From Bradyrhizobium guangzhouense (GTDB lineage: Bacteria > Pseudomonadota > Alphaproteobacteria > Rhizobiales > Xanthobacteraceae), in NCBI RefSeq assembly GCF_004114955.1, contig NZ_CP030053.1, positions 4,898,001-4,962,000 on the forward strand: a DNA stretch of 64,000 nucleotides, read 5' to 3'. Below the pieces are notes generated by a model, which was not told where the DNA came from, did not search any database, and saw only the letters and a program-made list of their open reading frames with translations. The stretch's first letter is position 1. Every line of letters starts with the position of its first letter. A program made the position numbers and the translations under genes. Shown here piece after piece: positions 18,835 through 28,197 of the stretch.

Positions 18835-20523
18835 ATGACGCTCGCGCGGTTCATTCGGCGGCAATTGCTTTCGCTGTCCGGCGTCGGCCTCATGCTGGGT
18901 GCGCTGTTCTTCGCGGCAGCGCTGACGCCGACGCTGATCCCGCGCAGCTATCTGACGCAAGGAGCGCTGGCTGGCGGCTGTTTTGCAATCGGCTATTTCG
19001 CCGGCGTGCTGTGGCGCCGGCTGTGGCACTATCTCGAGCTGCCCGAGCCATCGGCGCGCGCAAGATCCGTCGCGAACGCGCTTGTCGCTGCCAGCTGCCT
19101 GCTCGTCGTCATCGCCGCGCTCTGGCGCACGACCGCATGGCAGAACGCGATCCGTAGCGTGATGAAGATGGCGCCGGTCGAGACCGCGCATCCGCTCAAG
19201 GTCTGCATCATCGCCGTGATCACGTTCGCGGTGCTGCTGCTGCTGGGGCGGCTGTTCGCGCTTTTGGCCCGCGGCCTCGCTGCGGCCACACGGCGCGTCA
19301 TTCCGCGCAAGCTCGCCAACGTGATCGGCGTCATCGTCGCAGGCCTGCTGTTCTGGTCGATCGCGAGCAACGTCCTGATCCGCACCGCCTTCGACGCACT
19401 CGATTCCTCCTTCCGCGAGCTCGACGTCCTGCTCGAGCCCGAGCGGGCGCAGCCGACCGCGGCCGACAAGACAGGAAGCCCGGCATCCCTGGTGAAATGG
19501 AACGAACTCGGACGCATGGGACGCCGGTTCATTGCCTCGGGTCCGACCGCAGCCGAGGTCAGCGCCGTCACGAAACGGCCCGCGCAGGAGCCCGTGCGCG
19601 TCTATGTCGGCCTCGCTGCCCGCGACACGGCGCAGGCGCGTGCTCGGCTTGCACTCGACGAGCTCAAGCGCCAGCACGGTTTTGAACGCAAGGTGCTGAT
19701 CGTCGTTACGCCGACCGGCACGGGCTGGATCGATCCGGCCGCGATGGATACGGTCGAATATCTCCACCATGGCAATGTCGCCAGCGTCGCCATTCAGTAC
19801 TCCTATCTCAACAGTCCGCTGTCGCTGCTGTTTCAGCCCGAATACGGCGCGGAAGCCGCGCGTGCCCTGTTCGCGGAAATTTACAGCTACTGGACGACGC
19901 TGCCGAGGGACCACCGGCCGAAGCTGTATCTGCATGGGCTCAGCCTCGGCGCCATGAACTCGGAAAGATCCGCAGAACTGTTCGAGACGATCGGTGATCC
20001 CATCGCGGGGGCACTGTGGAGCGGTGCGCCATTCGCGAGCCGCATCTGGCGCTCGATCACCGACAACCGCAATCCGGGCTCACCGGCCTGGCTGCCGGAA
20101 TTCCGCGACAGCCGCTTCGTGCGCTTCATGAACCAGAACGGATCGACGGTGCCGCCGGAGACGCCCTGGGGACCGATGCGTGTCGTCTATCTGCAATATG
20201 CCAGCGATGCGATCACGTTCTTCGCCTACCGCGATGCCTACCAGGCCCCTGCCTGGATGAACGCGCCGCGCGGGCCCGACGTGTCACCGGAGCTGCGATG
20301 GTATCCAATCGTCACGATGTTGCAGCTGGCGCTCGACATGGCGGTCGCGACCCACACGCCGATGGGCTTTGGCCACGTCTACGCGCCCGAGCATTATGTC
20401 GATGCCTGGGTCGCGGTCACCGATGTCAATGACTGGTCGGCTGAGGCGCTGGCGCAGCTCAAGAGCCATCTTGCGGCCAGAGCACGACAGACGCCTGGCG
20501 AGGATCCTGACCGCGGCGGATAG
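18835..20523 (+). CDS. Membrane-anchored alpha/beta hydrolase family protein
   Basis: 562 aa with an N-terminal membrane domain of several helices (about residues 10-190, including TLIPRSYLTQGALAGGCFAI) and a C-terminal alpha/beta-hydrolase domain with the nucleophile elbow HGLSLG, Ser370. This architecture matches the paired Abhydrolase_9_N/Abhydrolase_9 families. The predicted active site would lie beside the membrane; a lipid or ester substrate is a guess. It follows the thiamine-diphosphate enzyme by 19 bp and is probably cotranscribed with it. Confidence 0.85.
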   Translation: MTLARFIRRQLLSLSGVGLMLGALFFAAALTPTLIPRSYLTQGALAGGCFAIGYFAGVLWRRLWHYLELPEPSARARSVANALVAASCLLVVIAALWRTTAWQNAIRSVMKMAPVETAHPLKVCIIAVITFAVLLLLGRLFALLARGLAAATRRVIPRKLANVIGVIVAGLLFWSIASNVLIRTAFDALDSSFRELDVLLEPERAQPTAADKTGSPASLVKWNELGRMGRRFIASGPTAAEVSAVTKRPAQEPVRVYVGLAARDTAQARARLALDELKRQHGFERKVLIVVTPTGTGWIDPAAMDTVEYLHHGNVASVAIQYSYLNSPLSLLFQPEYGAEAARALFAEIYSYWTTLPRDHRPKLYLHGLSLGAMNSERSAELFETIGDPIAGALWSGAPFASRIWRSITDNRNPGSPAWLPEFRDSRFVRFMNQNGSTVPPETPWGPMRVVYLQYASDAITFFAYRDAYQAPAWMNAPRGPDVSPELRWYPIVTMLQLALDMAVATHTPMGFGHVYAPEHYVDAWVAVTDVNDWSAEALAQLKSHLAARARQTPGEDPDRGG

Positions 20524-20529
20524 AGCGCC

Positions 20530-22119
20530 CTACTCCGCCATCTCCACAGATTGGGCCGTGGAGGGACCGGCCAGCGGCCGCTCCTCCATCATGATCAAGC
20601 AGAGCGAGGCGGTGGTCATCAGCGCGGTCGCAGCTGCAAAGACGTAGCGGAAGGCGTGCCGCATGTCTTCGGCCGGGATCGCCGGGATGCTGCCTCCGGC
20701 GTGATGCTCGCCGGCCAGCGGAATGTCGGCGCCGAGCGCGATCAGCAGGATGGCGGCGAACGCTGCAACCGTGAACGAGGACATCAGCGAGCGGAAGAAG
20801 TTCATCGCGCCTGTGATGGTGCCGACCAGTGGACGGGCGACGGAGTTCTGAAGCGAGACCACGCAGACCGGAAAAGTCGTGCCGAGGCCGAGCGCGAACG
20901 CGGCCATCAGCGTCAAGAGGCCCCACAGCGGCAAGGTCGTCAGCGTGAGGCCGAGCGCGCAGATGGCGGCCCACGACGTGCCGACGATGGCGACCCGCTT
21001 GTAATGCCTGGCGCGTGCCATGGTACGGCCGGCCACGGCCGCACCGATGGTCGAGACCGCAGCAAGCGGGATCAATGCAAGCCCAGCCTCGCTGGCGCTG
21101 AGATGATAGACCGACTCGTAATAGAGCGGCAGCTGCACGGTGAGGCCTGTGATGGCGCCGAGACCGCAGCCGCCGGCCGTCAGCGCGAAAGGCGCGACCG
21201 ATCCGCCAAGCAACGGCAACGGCAGGAACGGCTCGTCGGCGCGGCGCGCGTGCCAGACGAAGGTGAACGCGAGCGCGACGGCGCCGCCCACCATCGCCAG
21301 CACCGTCGGCGAAAGCCAGGGATAGCGCGTGCCGCCCCAGGTCAGCACCAGCATGAAGACGACGGCGGAGGCCATCAACAGCACGCCGCCGAGCCAGTCG
21401 ACCTTGCGCTTGCGGTGGAACACCGGAATCTTCTTCATCTTCGGCAGCAGCAGCGCCAGCGCTGCGGCTGCGAGCGGCAGGTTGATCCAGAAGATCATCG
21501 ACCAGTGCAGATGCTCGGCGAACACGCCGCCGATGACGGGGCCGAGGATGCCGCCGACCATCCAGACGCTCGAGAAATAGGCTTGGTACTGGCCGCGCTC
21601 GCGCGGGGAGACCACGTCGGAGATCACGGTCTGCACGACAGGCATGATGCCACCGCCGCCAAGCCCCTGGAGGCCGCGCGCGAGAATCAGCATCGGCATG
21701 CTCGGCGCGATCGCGCACAGGATCGAGCCGGCGATGAACAGGCTGAGCGAGACGATGATCATGGCCTTGCGGCCGTAAATGTCGCTCAGCGTCCCGAACA
21801 CCGGGGCGACTGCAGTCGAGGCGAGCAGATAGGCGGTGATCACCCAGGACAGGTTCGAGACGTCCTGGAACTGGCGCCCGATGGTCGGCAGCGCGGTGGC
21901 GACGATGGTCTGGTCGAGGGCGGCCAGGAACATCGTCAGCATCAGGCTGATGACGATGGTGCGGACCTCGTCCGAGGAGAGCGGCGTCGGCGGCGAGATC
22001 GGGGGCGCATCACCGACGCTGATGACCTCGCCCGGCAGGCGGGTCAGTTCCTCGGCGATATCGTCGGGCAATGTCTGAATATCGGCAGCCTGATTGCTCT
22101 GCCGTGTGAATTGGTTCAT
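20530..22119 (-). CDS. MFS multidrug exporter, DHA2 (14-TM) family
   Basis: Proton-driven exporter of the EmrB/QacA type. The 529-aa protein has a cytoplasmic N-terminus of about 50 residues, then 14 hydrophobic helices. It carries the N-terminal motif LDQTIVATALPTIGRQF and the antiporter motif C (GGILGPVIGGVFAEHLHW). No adjacent EmrA-like adaptor or TetR regulator gene is seen. It converges with the hydrolase gene, with stops 7 bp apart. Drug specificity cannot be inferred. Confidence 0.93.
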   Translation of the reverse strand: MNQFTRQSNQAADIQTLPDDIAEELTRLPGEVISVGDAPPISPPTPLSSDEVRTIVISLMLTMFLAALDQTIVATALPTIGRQFQDVSNLSWVITAYLLASTAVAPVFGTLSDIYGRKAMIIVSLSLFIAGSILCAIAPSMPMLILARGLQGLGGGGIMPVVQTVISDVVSPRERGQYQAYFSSVWMVGGILGPVIGGVFAEHLHWSMIFWINLPLAAAALALLLPKMKKIPVFHRKRKVDWLGGVLLMASAVVFMLVLTWGGTRYPWLSPTVLAMVGGAVALAFTFVWHARRADEPFLPLPLLGGSVAPFALTAGGCGLGAITGLTVQLPLYYESVYHLSASEAGLALIPLAAVSTIGAAVAGRTMARARHYKRVAIVGTSWAAICALGLTLTTLPLWGLLTLMAAFALGLGTTFPVCVVSLQNSVARPLVGTITGAMNFFRSLMSSFTVAAFAAILLIALGADIPLAGEHHAGGSIPAIPAEDMRHAFRYVFAAATALMTTASLCLIMMEERPLAGPSTAQSVEMAE

Positions 22120-22279
22120 CTCGGGCTGTCAGATTCGGGCGTGTTGCGGTGCAAAGCCGCGAAGGATTCGTTCTATCAGGCCAATCTAAACAGCAAACTT
22201 CTTCTCAGGCAGGCATTGCTGCGCATGGGTGCATCCCGCACCAGGGTCATCCCGAACACGTGATGAGAGAGCCGGCCGA

Positions 22280-22795
22280 TCAGTCGTTGGGACGTCGCTT
22301 CAGGCGTGCCCGTTTCGGCACCTGCCCCGGCCATTGCACCAGATAGTGCTCGAGCTCGTTGTCCGGGATCTCGTTCTCGGTGCCCGCGACCCGGCCGCGC
22401 ACGGAGACGCCGGCCTCGTGCACCGTATTGGGATCCCCTGAGATCAGCGGGTGCCACCAGTAGAGATCGCGGCCTTGTGCGACCAGCCTGTAGCCGCAGC
22501 TCGGCGGCAACCAGGACAGGGTGCGGACCTTTTCGGGCGTCATGACAACGCAGTCCGGCACGTAGTCGAAGCGATTCGCATAGTCCTTGCAGCCGGCGGT
22601 GCAGGAATCGAGCATCTTGCAGCTGACATCGGTGAAATAGATCTCGCCGGTATCCTCGTCCTCGAGCTTGTTCAGGCAGCAGCGGCCGCAGCCGTCGCAC
22701 AGGCTCTCCCATTCGGTGGTCGACATGTCCTCCATCTTCTTGGTTTTCCAAAAGAATCCATCCTGGTCCGAAGGTGGTTTGCGTGCTGCGGTCAT
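22280..22795 (-). CDS. YcgN family cysteine-cluster protein
   Basis: Cytoplasmic protein with the CxxCxxCC signature: [11 protein letters not shown] near residue 34 and further Cys residues ([20 protein letters not shown]), likely binding zinc or an iron-sulfur cluster. 171 aa from the ATG at 22795; a start at 22834 would add 13 residues that look unlike the family. The segment [12 protein letters not shown] and the C-terminal [18 protein letters not shown] match UPF0260 proteins. Biochemical role not established. Confidence 0.88.
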   Translation of the reverse strand: MTAARKPPSDQDGFFWKTKKMEDMSTTEWESLCDGCGRCCLNKLEDEDTGEIYFTDVSCKMLDSCTAGCKDYANRFDYVPDCVVMTPEKVRTLSWLPPSCGYRLVAQGRDLYWWHPLISGDPNTVHEAGVSVRGRVAGTENEIPDNELEHYLVQWPGQVPKRARLKRRPND

Positions 22796-22883
22796 GCGCC
22801 TGATACTGATCCAAAGAGCTGCGGCCAGCGCCATCTAGGGTGCGCGGGCGTCCGACTGCAAGGAACACCCCTGCGAGGCCCGT

Positions 22884-22901
22884 ATTGAACCGGGGTTCAA
22901 T
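22884..22901. promoter_or_regulatory. Inverted repeat between ycgN-like gene and PBP gene
   Basis: ATTGAACC (22884-22891) and GGTTCAAT (22894-22901) form an 8-bp inverted repeat with a GG spacer, and a partial copy TTGTTCAA follows about 9 bp later. A dimeric regulator site in the divergent intergenic region is plausible; no known consensus is matched. Confidence 0.4.
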
Positions 22902-23090
22902 TAGGCCTGTTGTTCAAAATTGCGAGCCTGACCATTGGTTTATAGGCCCCGCTCGGCTAGAAGAACAGCAAGTCCGCTTGAGGTGCGCGAAACGGGTGCC
23001 TTGGGTTTGCCGCAACAATCCCGCAAGACGTCTCGATGCCGCCCCGGCCGGGTGCTTGAACGCTTTCGAACCGAGCCTCAAGGGTTCTAG

Positions 23091-25385
23091 GTGGTCCAGA
23101 ACACACCATCCAACTGGAAGAGTCGTATCAGGAACTTCTTCCTGGACCTCGACGCACGCATCGACTCCTCGCTGTTCTCCTCGGCGAAGGGCATCCGCGA
23201 ACTCTACGAGCGCTACTCGACCTTCATGGACCGCTTCTATGTCGGGCGGTGGAAGCGCTGGGTGTTCATCGAGCCGCTGTCGGAAGCCGCAACCATCGGT
23301 CTCGGCGGCATGGTGCTGATGCTGATCCTCGCCATCCCCGCCTTCCGCGAGACCGCGGACGAGGACTGGCTGAAGAAGTCCGACCTCGCGGTGACGTTCC
23401 TCGACCGCTACGGCAACCCGATCGGCAGCCGCGGCATCAAGCATAACGACTCGATCCCGCTGGAAGATTTTCCCGACGTCCTGATCAAGGCGACGCTCGC
23501 GACCGAAGACCGCCGCTTCTACGACCATTTCGGCATCGACATCGCCGGCACCGCCCGCGCGCTCGTCACCAACGCGCAAGCCGGCGGCGTGCGCCAGGGC
23601 GGCTCCTCGATCACGCAGCAGCTCGCCAAGAACCTGTTCCTGAGCAACGAGCGCACCATCGAACGCAAGATCAACGAGGCCTTCCTCGCGGTCTGGCTGG
23701 AATGGCGCCTGACCAAGAACGAGATCCTCAAGCTCTATCTCGACCGCGCCTATATGGGCGGCGGCACTTTCGGCGTCGACGGCGCGGCGCATTTCTACTT
23801 CAACAAGTCCGCGCGCGACGTGAACCTCGCCGAAGCCGCGATGCTTGCCGGTCTGTTCAAGGCGCCGACGAAATACGCGCCGCACATCAACCTGCCCGCC
23901 GCGCGCGCTCGCGCCAACGTCGTGCTCGACAATCTCGTCGATGCCGGCTTCATGACCGAGGGCCAGGTGTTCGGCGCCCGCCGCAATCCGGCCTTCGCGG
24001 TCGACCGCCGCGACGAGGCTTCGCCGAACTATTATCTCGACTACGCCTTCGACGAGATGCGCAAGCTGGTCGACACTTTCCCGAAATCCTATACCGAGCG
24101 CGTCTTCGTCGTTCGCCTCGCCATCGACACCAACGTGCAGAAGGCGGCGGAAGACGCGATCGAGAACCAGCTGCGCCAGTTCGGCCGCGACTATCACGCG
24201 ACCCAGGCCGCGACCGTGGTGTCGGATCTCGACGGCGGCATCCGCGCCATGGTCGGCGGCCGCGATTACGGCGCGAGTCAGTTCAACCGCGCGGTCGACG
24301 CCTATCGCCAGCCCGGCTCCTCGTTCAAGCCTTACGTCTACACCACCGCGCTGCTGAACGGCTTCACGCCGAACTCGGTCGTGATCGACGGGCCGGTCTG
24401 CATCGGCAATTGGTGCCCGCAGAACTATGGCCATTCCTATTCCGGCGCGGTGACGCTGACGCAGGCGATCACACGCTCGATCAACGTCGTGCCCGTCAAG
24501 CTGTCGATCGCGATCGGCCAGAAGGAGCAGCCGAAGGCGCCGAACCCGGCCAAGATCGGCCGCGCCAAGATCGTCGAGGTCGCGCGCCGCTTCGGCATCA
24601 AGGCGCCGCTGCCCGACACGCCGTCGATGCCGATCGGCTCGGACGAGGTCACCGTGCTCGAGCACGCCGTGGCGTATGCGACCTTCCCGAACCGCGGCAA
24701 GGCCGTGACGCCGCATGCGATCCTCGAGGTGCGGACCGGCGCCGGTGATCTGGTCTGGCGCTGGGACCGCGACGGCCCGAAGCCGAAGCAGGCCATTCCG
24801 CCGAACATTGCCGCCGACATGGCCGGCATGATGAGCCACGTCGTCAGCGAAGGCACGGCGCGCCGCGCCGCGCTCGACGGCATTCCGACCGCCGGCAAGA
24901 CCGGCACGACGAATGCGTATCGCGACGCCTGGTTCGTCGGCTACACCGGCAATTTCACCTGCGCCGTCTGGTACGGCAATGACGACTATTCGCCGACCAA
25001 CCGCATGACCGGCGGCTCGCTCCCAGCGCAGACCTGGCACGACATCATGGTCGCCGCCCATCAGGGCGTCGAGATCAGGGAAATCCCCGGCGTCGGCATG
25101 GGCCAGAAGCTGCCGCGGGAGCCTCTCACCAACGCGCAGGCCAATGCAGGACCGAAGGTGCTCGAGACCAAGCCCGGTCCGCCGCCGGTGCTGACCAAGC
25201 GCGGCGCCGACATCCTGGTGCACGTCGAGAAGCTGCTCGACGACGCGGCCAAGACCGCGAGCAAATCGGCTGCCGACGACAGCACGAAGCCGGCCAAGCC
25301 GACGGCGTCGACGAGCGCGCTCGCCTTCCCGCAGAATTATGCGGCGGAGGAGAACGCCAACGCATCCACCCCGCGCAAGAACTGA
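23091..25385 (+). CDS. Class A penicillin-binding protein 1A (transglycosylase/transpeptidase)
   Basis: Bifunctional peptidoglycan synthase, 764 aa. Cytoplasmic N-terminus, one membrane helix (about 66-86), then the GT51 transglycosylase domain with catalytic Glu139 in ATEDRRFYDH and GGSSITQQLAKN. The transpeptidase domain has the SSFK box (Ser410-Lys413), the SIN motif (463-465) and KTG (603-605). All active-site motifs are intact. The GTG start at 23091 follows an AAGGG site. The C-terminus is Lys/Ala-rich. Two DUF1214/DUF1254 genes follow within 10 bp, so they are probably cotranscribed. Confidence 0.95.
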   Translation: MVQNTPSNWKSRIRNFFLDLDARIDSSLFSSAKGIRELYERYSTFMDRFYVGRWKRWVFIEPLSEAATIGLGGMVLMLILAIPAFRETADEDWLKKSDLAVTFLDRYGNPIGSRGIKHNDSIPLEDFPDVLIKATLATEDRRFYDHFGIDIAGTARALVTNAQAGGVRQGGSSITQQLAKNLFLSNERTIERKINEAFLAVWLEWRLTKNEILKLYLDRAYMGGGTFGVDGAAHFYFNKSARDVNLAEAAMLAGLFKAPTKYAPHINLPAARARANVVLDNLVDAGFMTEGQVFGARRNPAFAVDRRDEASPNYYLDYAFDEMRKLVDTFPKSYTERVFVVRLAIDTNVQKAAEDAIENQLRQFGRDYHATQAATVVSDLDGGIRAMVGGRDYGASQFNRAVDAYRQPGSSFKPYVYTTALLNGFTPNSVVIDGPVCIGNWCPQNYGHSYSGAVTLTQAITRSINVVPVKLSIAIGQKEQPKAPNPAKIGRAKIVEVARRFGIKAPLPDTPSMPIGSDEVTVLEHAVAYATFPNRGKAVTPHAILEVRTGAGDLVWRWDRDGPKPKQAIPPNIAADMAGMMSHVVSEGTARRAALDGIPTAGKTGTTNAYRDAWFVGYTGNFTCAVWYGNDDYSPTNRMTGGSLPAQTWHDIMVAAHQGVEIREIPGVGMGQKLPREPLTNAQANAGPKVLETKPGPPPVLTKRGADILVHVEKLLDDAAKTASKSAADDSTKPAKPTASTSALAFPQNYAAEENANASTPRKN

Positions 25386-25394
25386 TCTGATCCC

Positions 25395-25973
25395 GTGCGG
25401 CTGCTCCTGATCACATTGACGGCCCTGCTGCTCGCGACCGTGGTCGGCGTCGGCGCCACCTGGATGACGACGACGCGCGGCACCGAGATCGGCGCGCTGA
25501 CCATCGGGGCCTGGACCGCCCGTCCCCGCACCGGCACCGCCGACGTCGATCCCTATTCGCGCGCCACCATCGTGCGCAACGGCGAGCTGCCGATCGGCAC
25601 CGGCGACGGTGTCGCCTTCACAGCAACGGCCGACGACAAGAAGAAGGCGCTCGACGGCCGCTGCGACGTCGTCGTCTCGGGCGTGACCCCGCCGGCGCGG
25701 TTCTGGACGCTGACGCTGTACGACCGCAAGGGCCATCTCGTCGCCAATTCGCTGCAACGTTACGGCTTCACCAGCCAGGAGATCGTGCGCTCCTCCGACG
25801 GCTCGTTCGAGATCCACATCGCCGCGCGCTCGCGCGCCGGCAACTGGCTGCCGACCGGCGGCATCGAACGCTATGCGCTGATGCTCCGCCTCTACGACAC
25901 GCCGGTCGGGGTGGCGACGCGCACCAAGCGCGACGCGCCGATGCCCAGCATCTCGACGGTCGGCTGCTCATGA
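25395..25973 (+). CDS. DUF1214 domain protein, exported
   Basis: 192 aa from a GTG at 25395. N-terminal signal or anchor helix (MRLLLITLTALLLATVVGVG), then a DUF1214-like beta domain: the RFWTLTLYDRKGHLVANSLQ and GSFEIHIAARSRAGNWLPT segments are typical. In many proteins DUF1254 and DUF1214 are fused in one chain; here they are separate neighbouring genes with overlapping ends (ATGA), suggesting the products form one complex. Located in the periplasm or on its membrane surface. Role unknown. Confidence 0.85.
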   Translation: MRLLLITLTALLLATVVGVGATWMTTTRGTEIGALTIGAWTARPRTGTADVDPYSRATIVRNGELPIGTGDGVAFTATADDKKKALDGRCDVVVSGVTPPARFWTLTLYDRKGHLVANSLQRYGFTSQEIVRSSDGSFEIHIAARSRAGNWLPTGGIERYALMLRLYDTPVGVATRTKRDAPMPSISTVGCS

Positions 25974-26554
25974 TCCGCCTGGCGTTCACGATTCTGGCCG
26001 GCGTGGTGTTGGGCCTCGTGGTCCATCTCGTCAGCGTGCTGGCGCTGCCGCGCATCGCAACGCAGGACGCCTATTCGCGGCTGACGCCGATGACCAAGCT
26101 CAACGGCGTGACGCAGCTGCCGCTGGCCGATCCCAACACCTCGCCGATGCCGTTCATGGACCCGGCCTTCGCGCTCGCGATCTGCCGCTATGATCTTTCG
26201 GGCGGGCCGATCAAGCTCGCGGTGCCGGTGAGCCAGGCCTATACGTCGGTGTCGTTCTACACCCGCAACGAGATCGCCTATTACGCCATCAACGACCGCT
26301 CGGCCGGCAAGAAGGTGATCGAGCTCGACCTGATGACGGAAGCGCAGCACAACGCCCTGCCCGAGGACGAAGAGGTGACCGCGGCCGACCGCCTGATCAT
26401 CGATTCCCCGACGACGACAGGCCTGATCCTGATGAAGGCGCTCGCCGCCGAGCCCGGCCTGATGCCGCAGGCGCAAGCCTCGCTTGCCGCTGCGACCTGC
26501 GCACCGCAGACCGAGGCGCCCGCCAAGGCCGAGACACCGCGCGCCCGGCGCTGA
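25970..26554 (+). CDS. DUF1254 domain protein, exported
   Basis: 194 aa with an N-terminal membrane helix (about 3-24) and a DUF1254-like domain (DAYSRLTPMTKLNG, LSGGPIKLAVPVSQAYTS and VSFYTRNEIAYYAIND). The C-terminal tail (about 160-194) is Ala/Pro/Lys-rich. The ATG overlaps the DUF1214 stop by 4 bp, so expression is coupled; together they look like the two halves of a DUF1254/DUF1214 protein downstream of a PBP. Confidence 0.82.
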   Translation: MIRLAFTILAGVVLGLVVHLVSVLALPRIATQDAYSRLTPMTKLNGVTQLPLADPNTSPMPFMDPAFALAICRYDLSGGPIKLAVPVSQAYTSVSFYTRNEIAYYAINDRSAGKKVIELDLMTEAQHNALPEDEEVTAADRLIIDSPTTTGLILMKALAAEPGLMPQAQASLAAATCAPQTEAPAKAETPRARR

Positions 26555-26754
26555 CGCGCACGCTGAGACGCCCTCAAAGTCAGAGCTTCGAAAACAACCC
26601 CATGCACAGTAGCGCGGGCATTGAAGCGATTGGCAATTTCCGGTTTCGCGCGGGAGAGGGTGTTTACCGTGGTGAGGCCCCCCCTGCCCGCCGGATTTTT
26701 CCGCTTTGACACGTCGGGCAAAACACTGGCAGAATGGCATCATCGGAAATTCCA

Positions 26755-26786
26755 AAAACCCGCGCGGAGAAATCCGCCGCGGGTTT
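26755..26786 (-). terminator. Rho-independent terminator of MFS gene
   Basis: Immediately after the stop of the minus-strand MFS gene, AACCCGCGGCGGA pairs with TCCGCGCGGGTT (one bulge) around a TTTC loop and ends in a T run on the minus strand. The flanking A run also gives a weaker terminator on the plus strand for the DUF1254 operon. Confidence 0.8.
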
Positions 26787-26788
26787 TC

Positions 26789-27991
26789 TCATGTCGGAGC
26801 TTCCGCTCTCACGATGGCTGCTTTTCCCAGCGCGCCATCCGCGCCCAGAGCAAAGGCCAATGGCCCGAGCAGGATTCCAGAGGCAAGCACCGCGAACACC
26901 AGCCGCCAGCCGGTCGCGCTCTCCGGGCCGCCCGCTGCGTCGAGCGCCGCGCCAGTGCCCCAGGCTCCAAGCGCGGACAGGCCGAAGCCGACGGTGGAAT
27001 GCAGGGCCAGCGTGGCGCCACGATGTTCGGATACGGCCGCAGCGGACATGCCGGCCGTCAGCGCGCCGGAATCGGCCGGCACCGTCAGGCCATAGATCAT
27101 CAGCAGCAATGCAAGCACCCATGCGGGCGCAGTCGCGTTGAGGCCGATGATGATCGCAACGCAGGCCGACGCCAGCATCACGATCGTGATGGTGCGATGT
27201 CGTCCGAATTTCAGCGCTGCCTCGTTGCCGAGGATGCTCGCGGGCATCGAGATCACCGCGAAGCAGAAGCTCATGGCGACAGGGCTGAGCCATGATGGCG
27301 CACCTTGATGCGCGATGACGAACGTCCAGAAGCCGACCAGCCAGGTGCGGATGCCGTAGAGCTCGAAGCAGTGCGCGCCGTAGCCGAAGATGTAGCCGAG
27401 CGCCTCGCGGTTGGCGAAGACGGGGGCGAAGTCGAGCAATCGCCCCACCTTCGGAACGGGTCGCTGCGCCTGCATCAGGAGGCACGCGACGACCATGGCG
27501 ACGGGACCGAAGCCGGTCACGACGAAGGCGGTCCGCCATCCCCAACGATCGGCGATGATTTGCGCCACCAGGAACGAGAGGCCGACGCCAACCGAAAAGC
27601 TCGACGTGTACAACGTGACGGCCCGCGAGGTGTCGCCGGCCGGCAACCGGTCCGTCAACGCCTTCAAACCCGGCATGTAAGCGCCGGCAAATCCGAGTCC
27701 TGCGAGGGACCAGATCGCCGCGCCCGACCAGAATCCTCGCGCGAAGATGCCAAAGGCCACGGTCGCAAGTCCGCTGAAGACCGAGCCACAGAGCAGCACG
27801 AGCCGCGCATCGATGCGGTCGGTCAGCGTCGTCAGCAAGGGCACCGCGAGCATGTAGCCGAACGCATAACCGCTCGCCATCAACCCGCCCTCCGCTGCGG
27901 AGAGTCCCCACGCCGGCATCAGATGCTGCGCGAGATTGGCCGACAACGTCACGTGCGGCAACAGATTGCCGACCTGTCCGATGCACATCAC
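26789..27991 (-). CDS. MFS transporter, 12-TM
   Basis: Major facilitator superfamily transporter, 400 aa, with 12 predicted helices and two half repeats; TDRIDARLVLLCG is the loop 2-3 motif A. Substrate unknown; the general look is of a small-molecule exporter or cyanate/nitrate-like transporter. The annotated start is a GTG at 27991, but the reading frame continues upstream (IRSLSGRSLIAV) to a GAGGGGG motif with only a rare ATT as a candidate start. The true N-terminus is therefore uncertain by about a dozen residues. A clear terminator follows. Confidence 0.88.
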   Translation of the reverse strand: MMCIGQVGNLLPHVTLSANLAQHLMPAWGLSAAEGGLMASGYAFGYMLAVPLLTTLTDRIDARLVLLCGSVFSGLATVAFGIFARGFWSGAAIWSLAGLGFAGAYMPGLKALTDRLPAGDTSRAVTLYTSSFSVGVGLSFLVAQIIADRWGWRTAFVVTGFGPVAMVVACLLMQAQRPVPKVGRLLDFAPVFANREALGYIFGYGAHCFELYGIRTWLVGFWTFVIAHQGAPSWLSPVAMSFCFAVISMPASILGNEAALKFGRHRTITIVMLASACVAIIIGLNATAPAWVLALLLMIYGLTVPADSGALTAGMSAAAVSEHRGATLALHSTVGFGLSALGAWGTGAALDAAGGPESATGWRLVFAVLASGILLGPLAFALGADGALGKAAIVRAEAPT

Positions 27992-28197
27992 CGCGATGAG
28001 AGACCGACCGCTCAGACTACGAATGGCTTCCCCCTCTTACCCTGGCGATTGCATATGGATTACACCATCGTGCGCGGGCTTCATCCGCCTCTCCCGCTTG
28101 CGGGAGCGGGAGCACATTGCCGCAGCGTCGTGGCACGCCATATGCGATTGCCATGCGCCTCTTACGACCAAAACGACGGCGCCCGAGCCGGCACGGC

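Noticed and set aside
22914..25817. 967-aa minus-strand frame opposite the PBP gene
   Set aside because: Antisense to intact PBP motifs (GT51 Glu, SxxK, SxN, KTG); composition Arg/His/Asp-rich, no recognisable domain.
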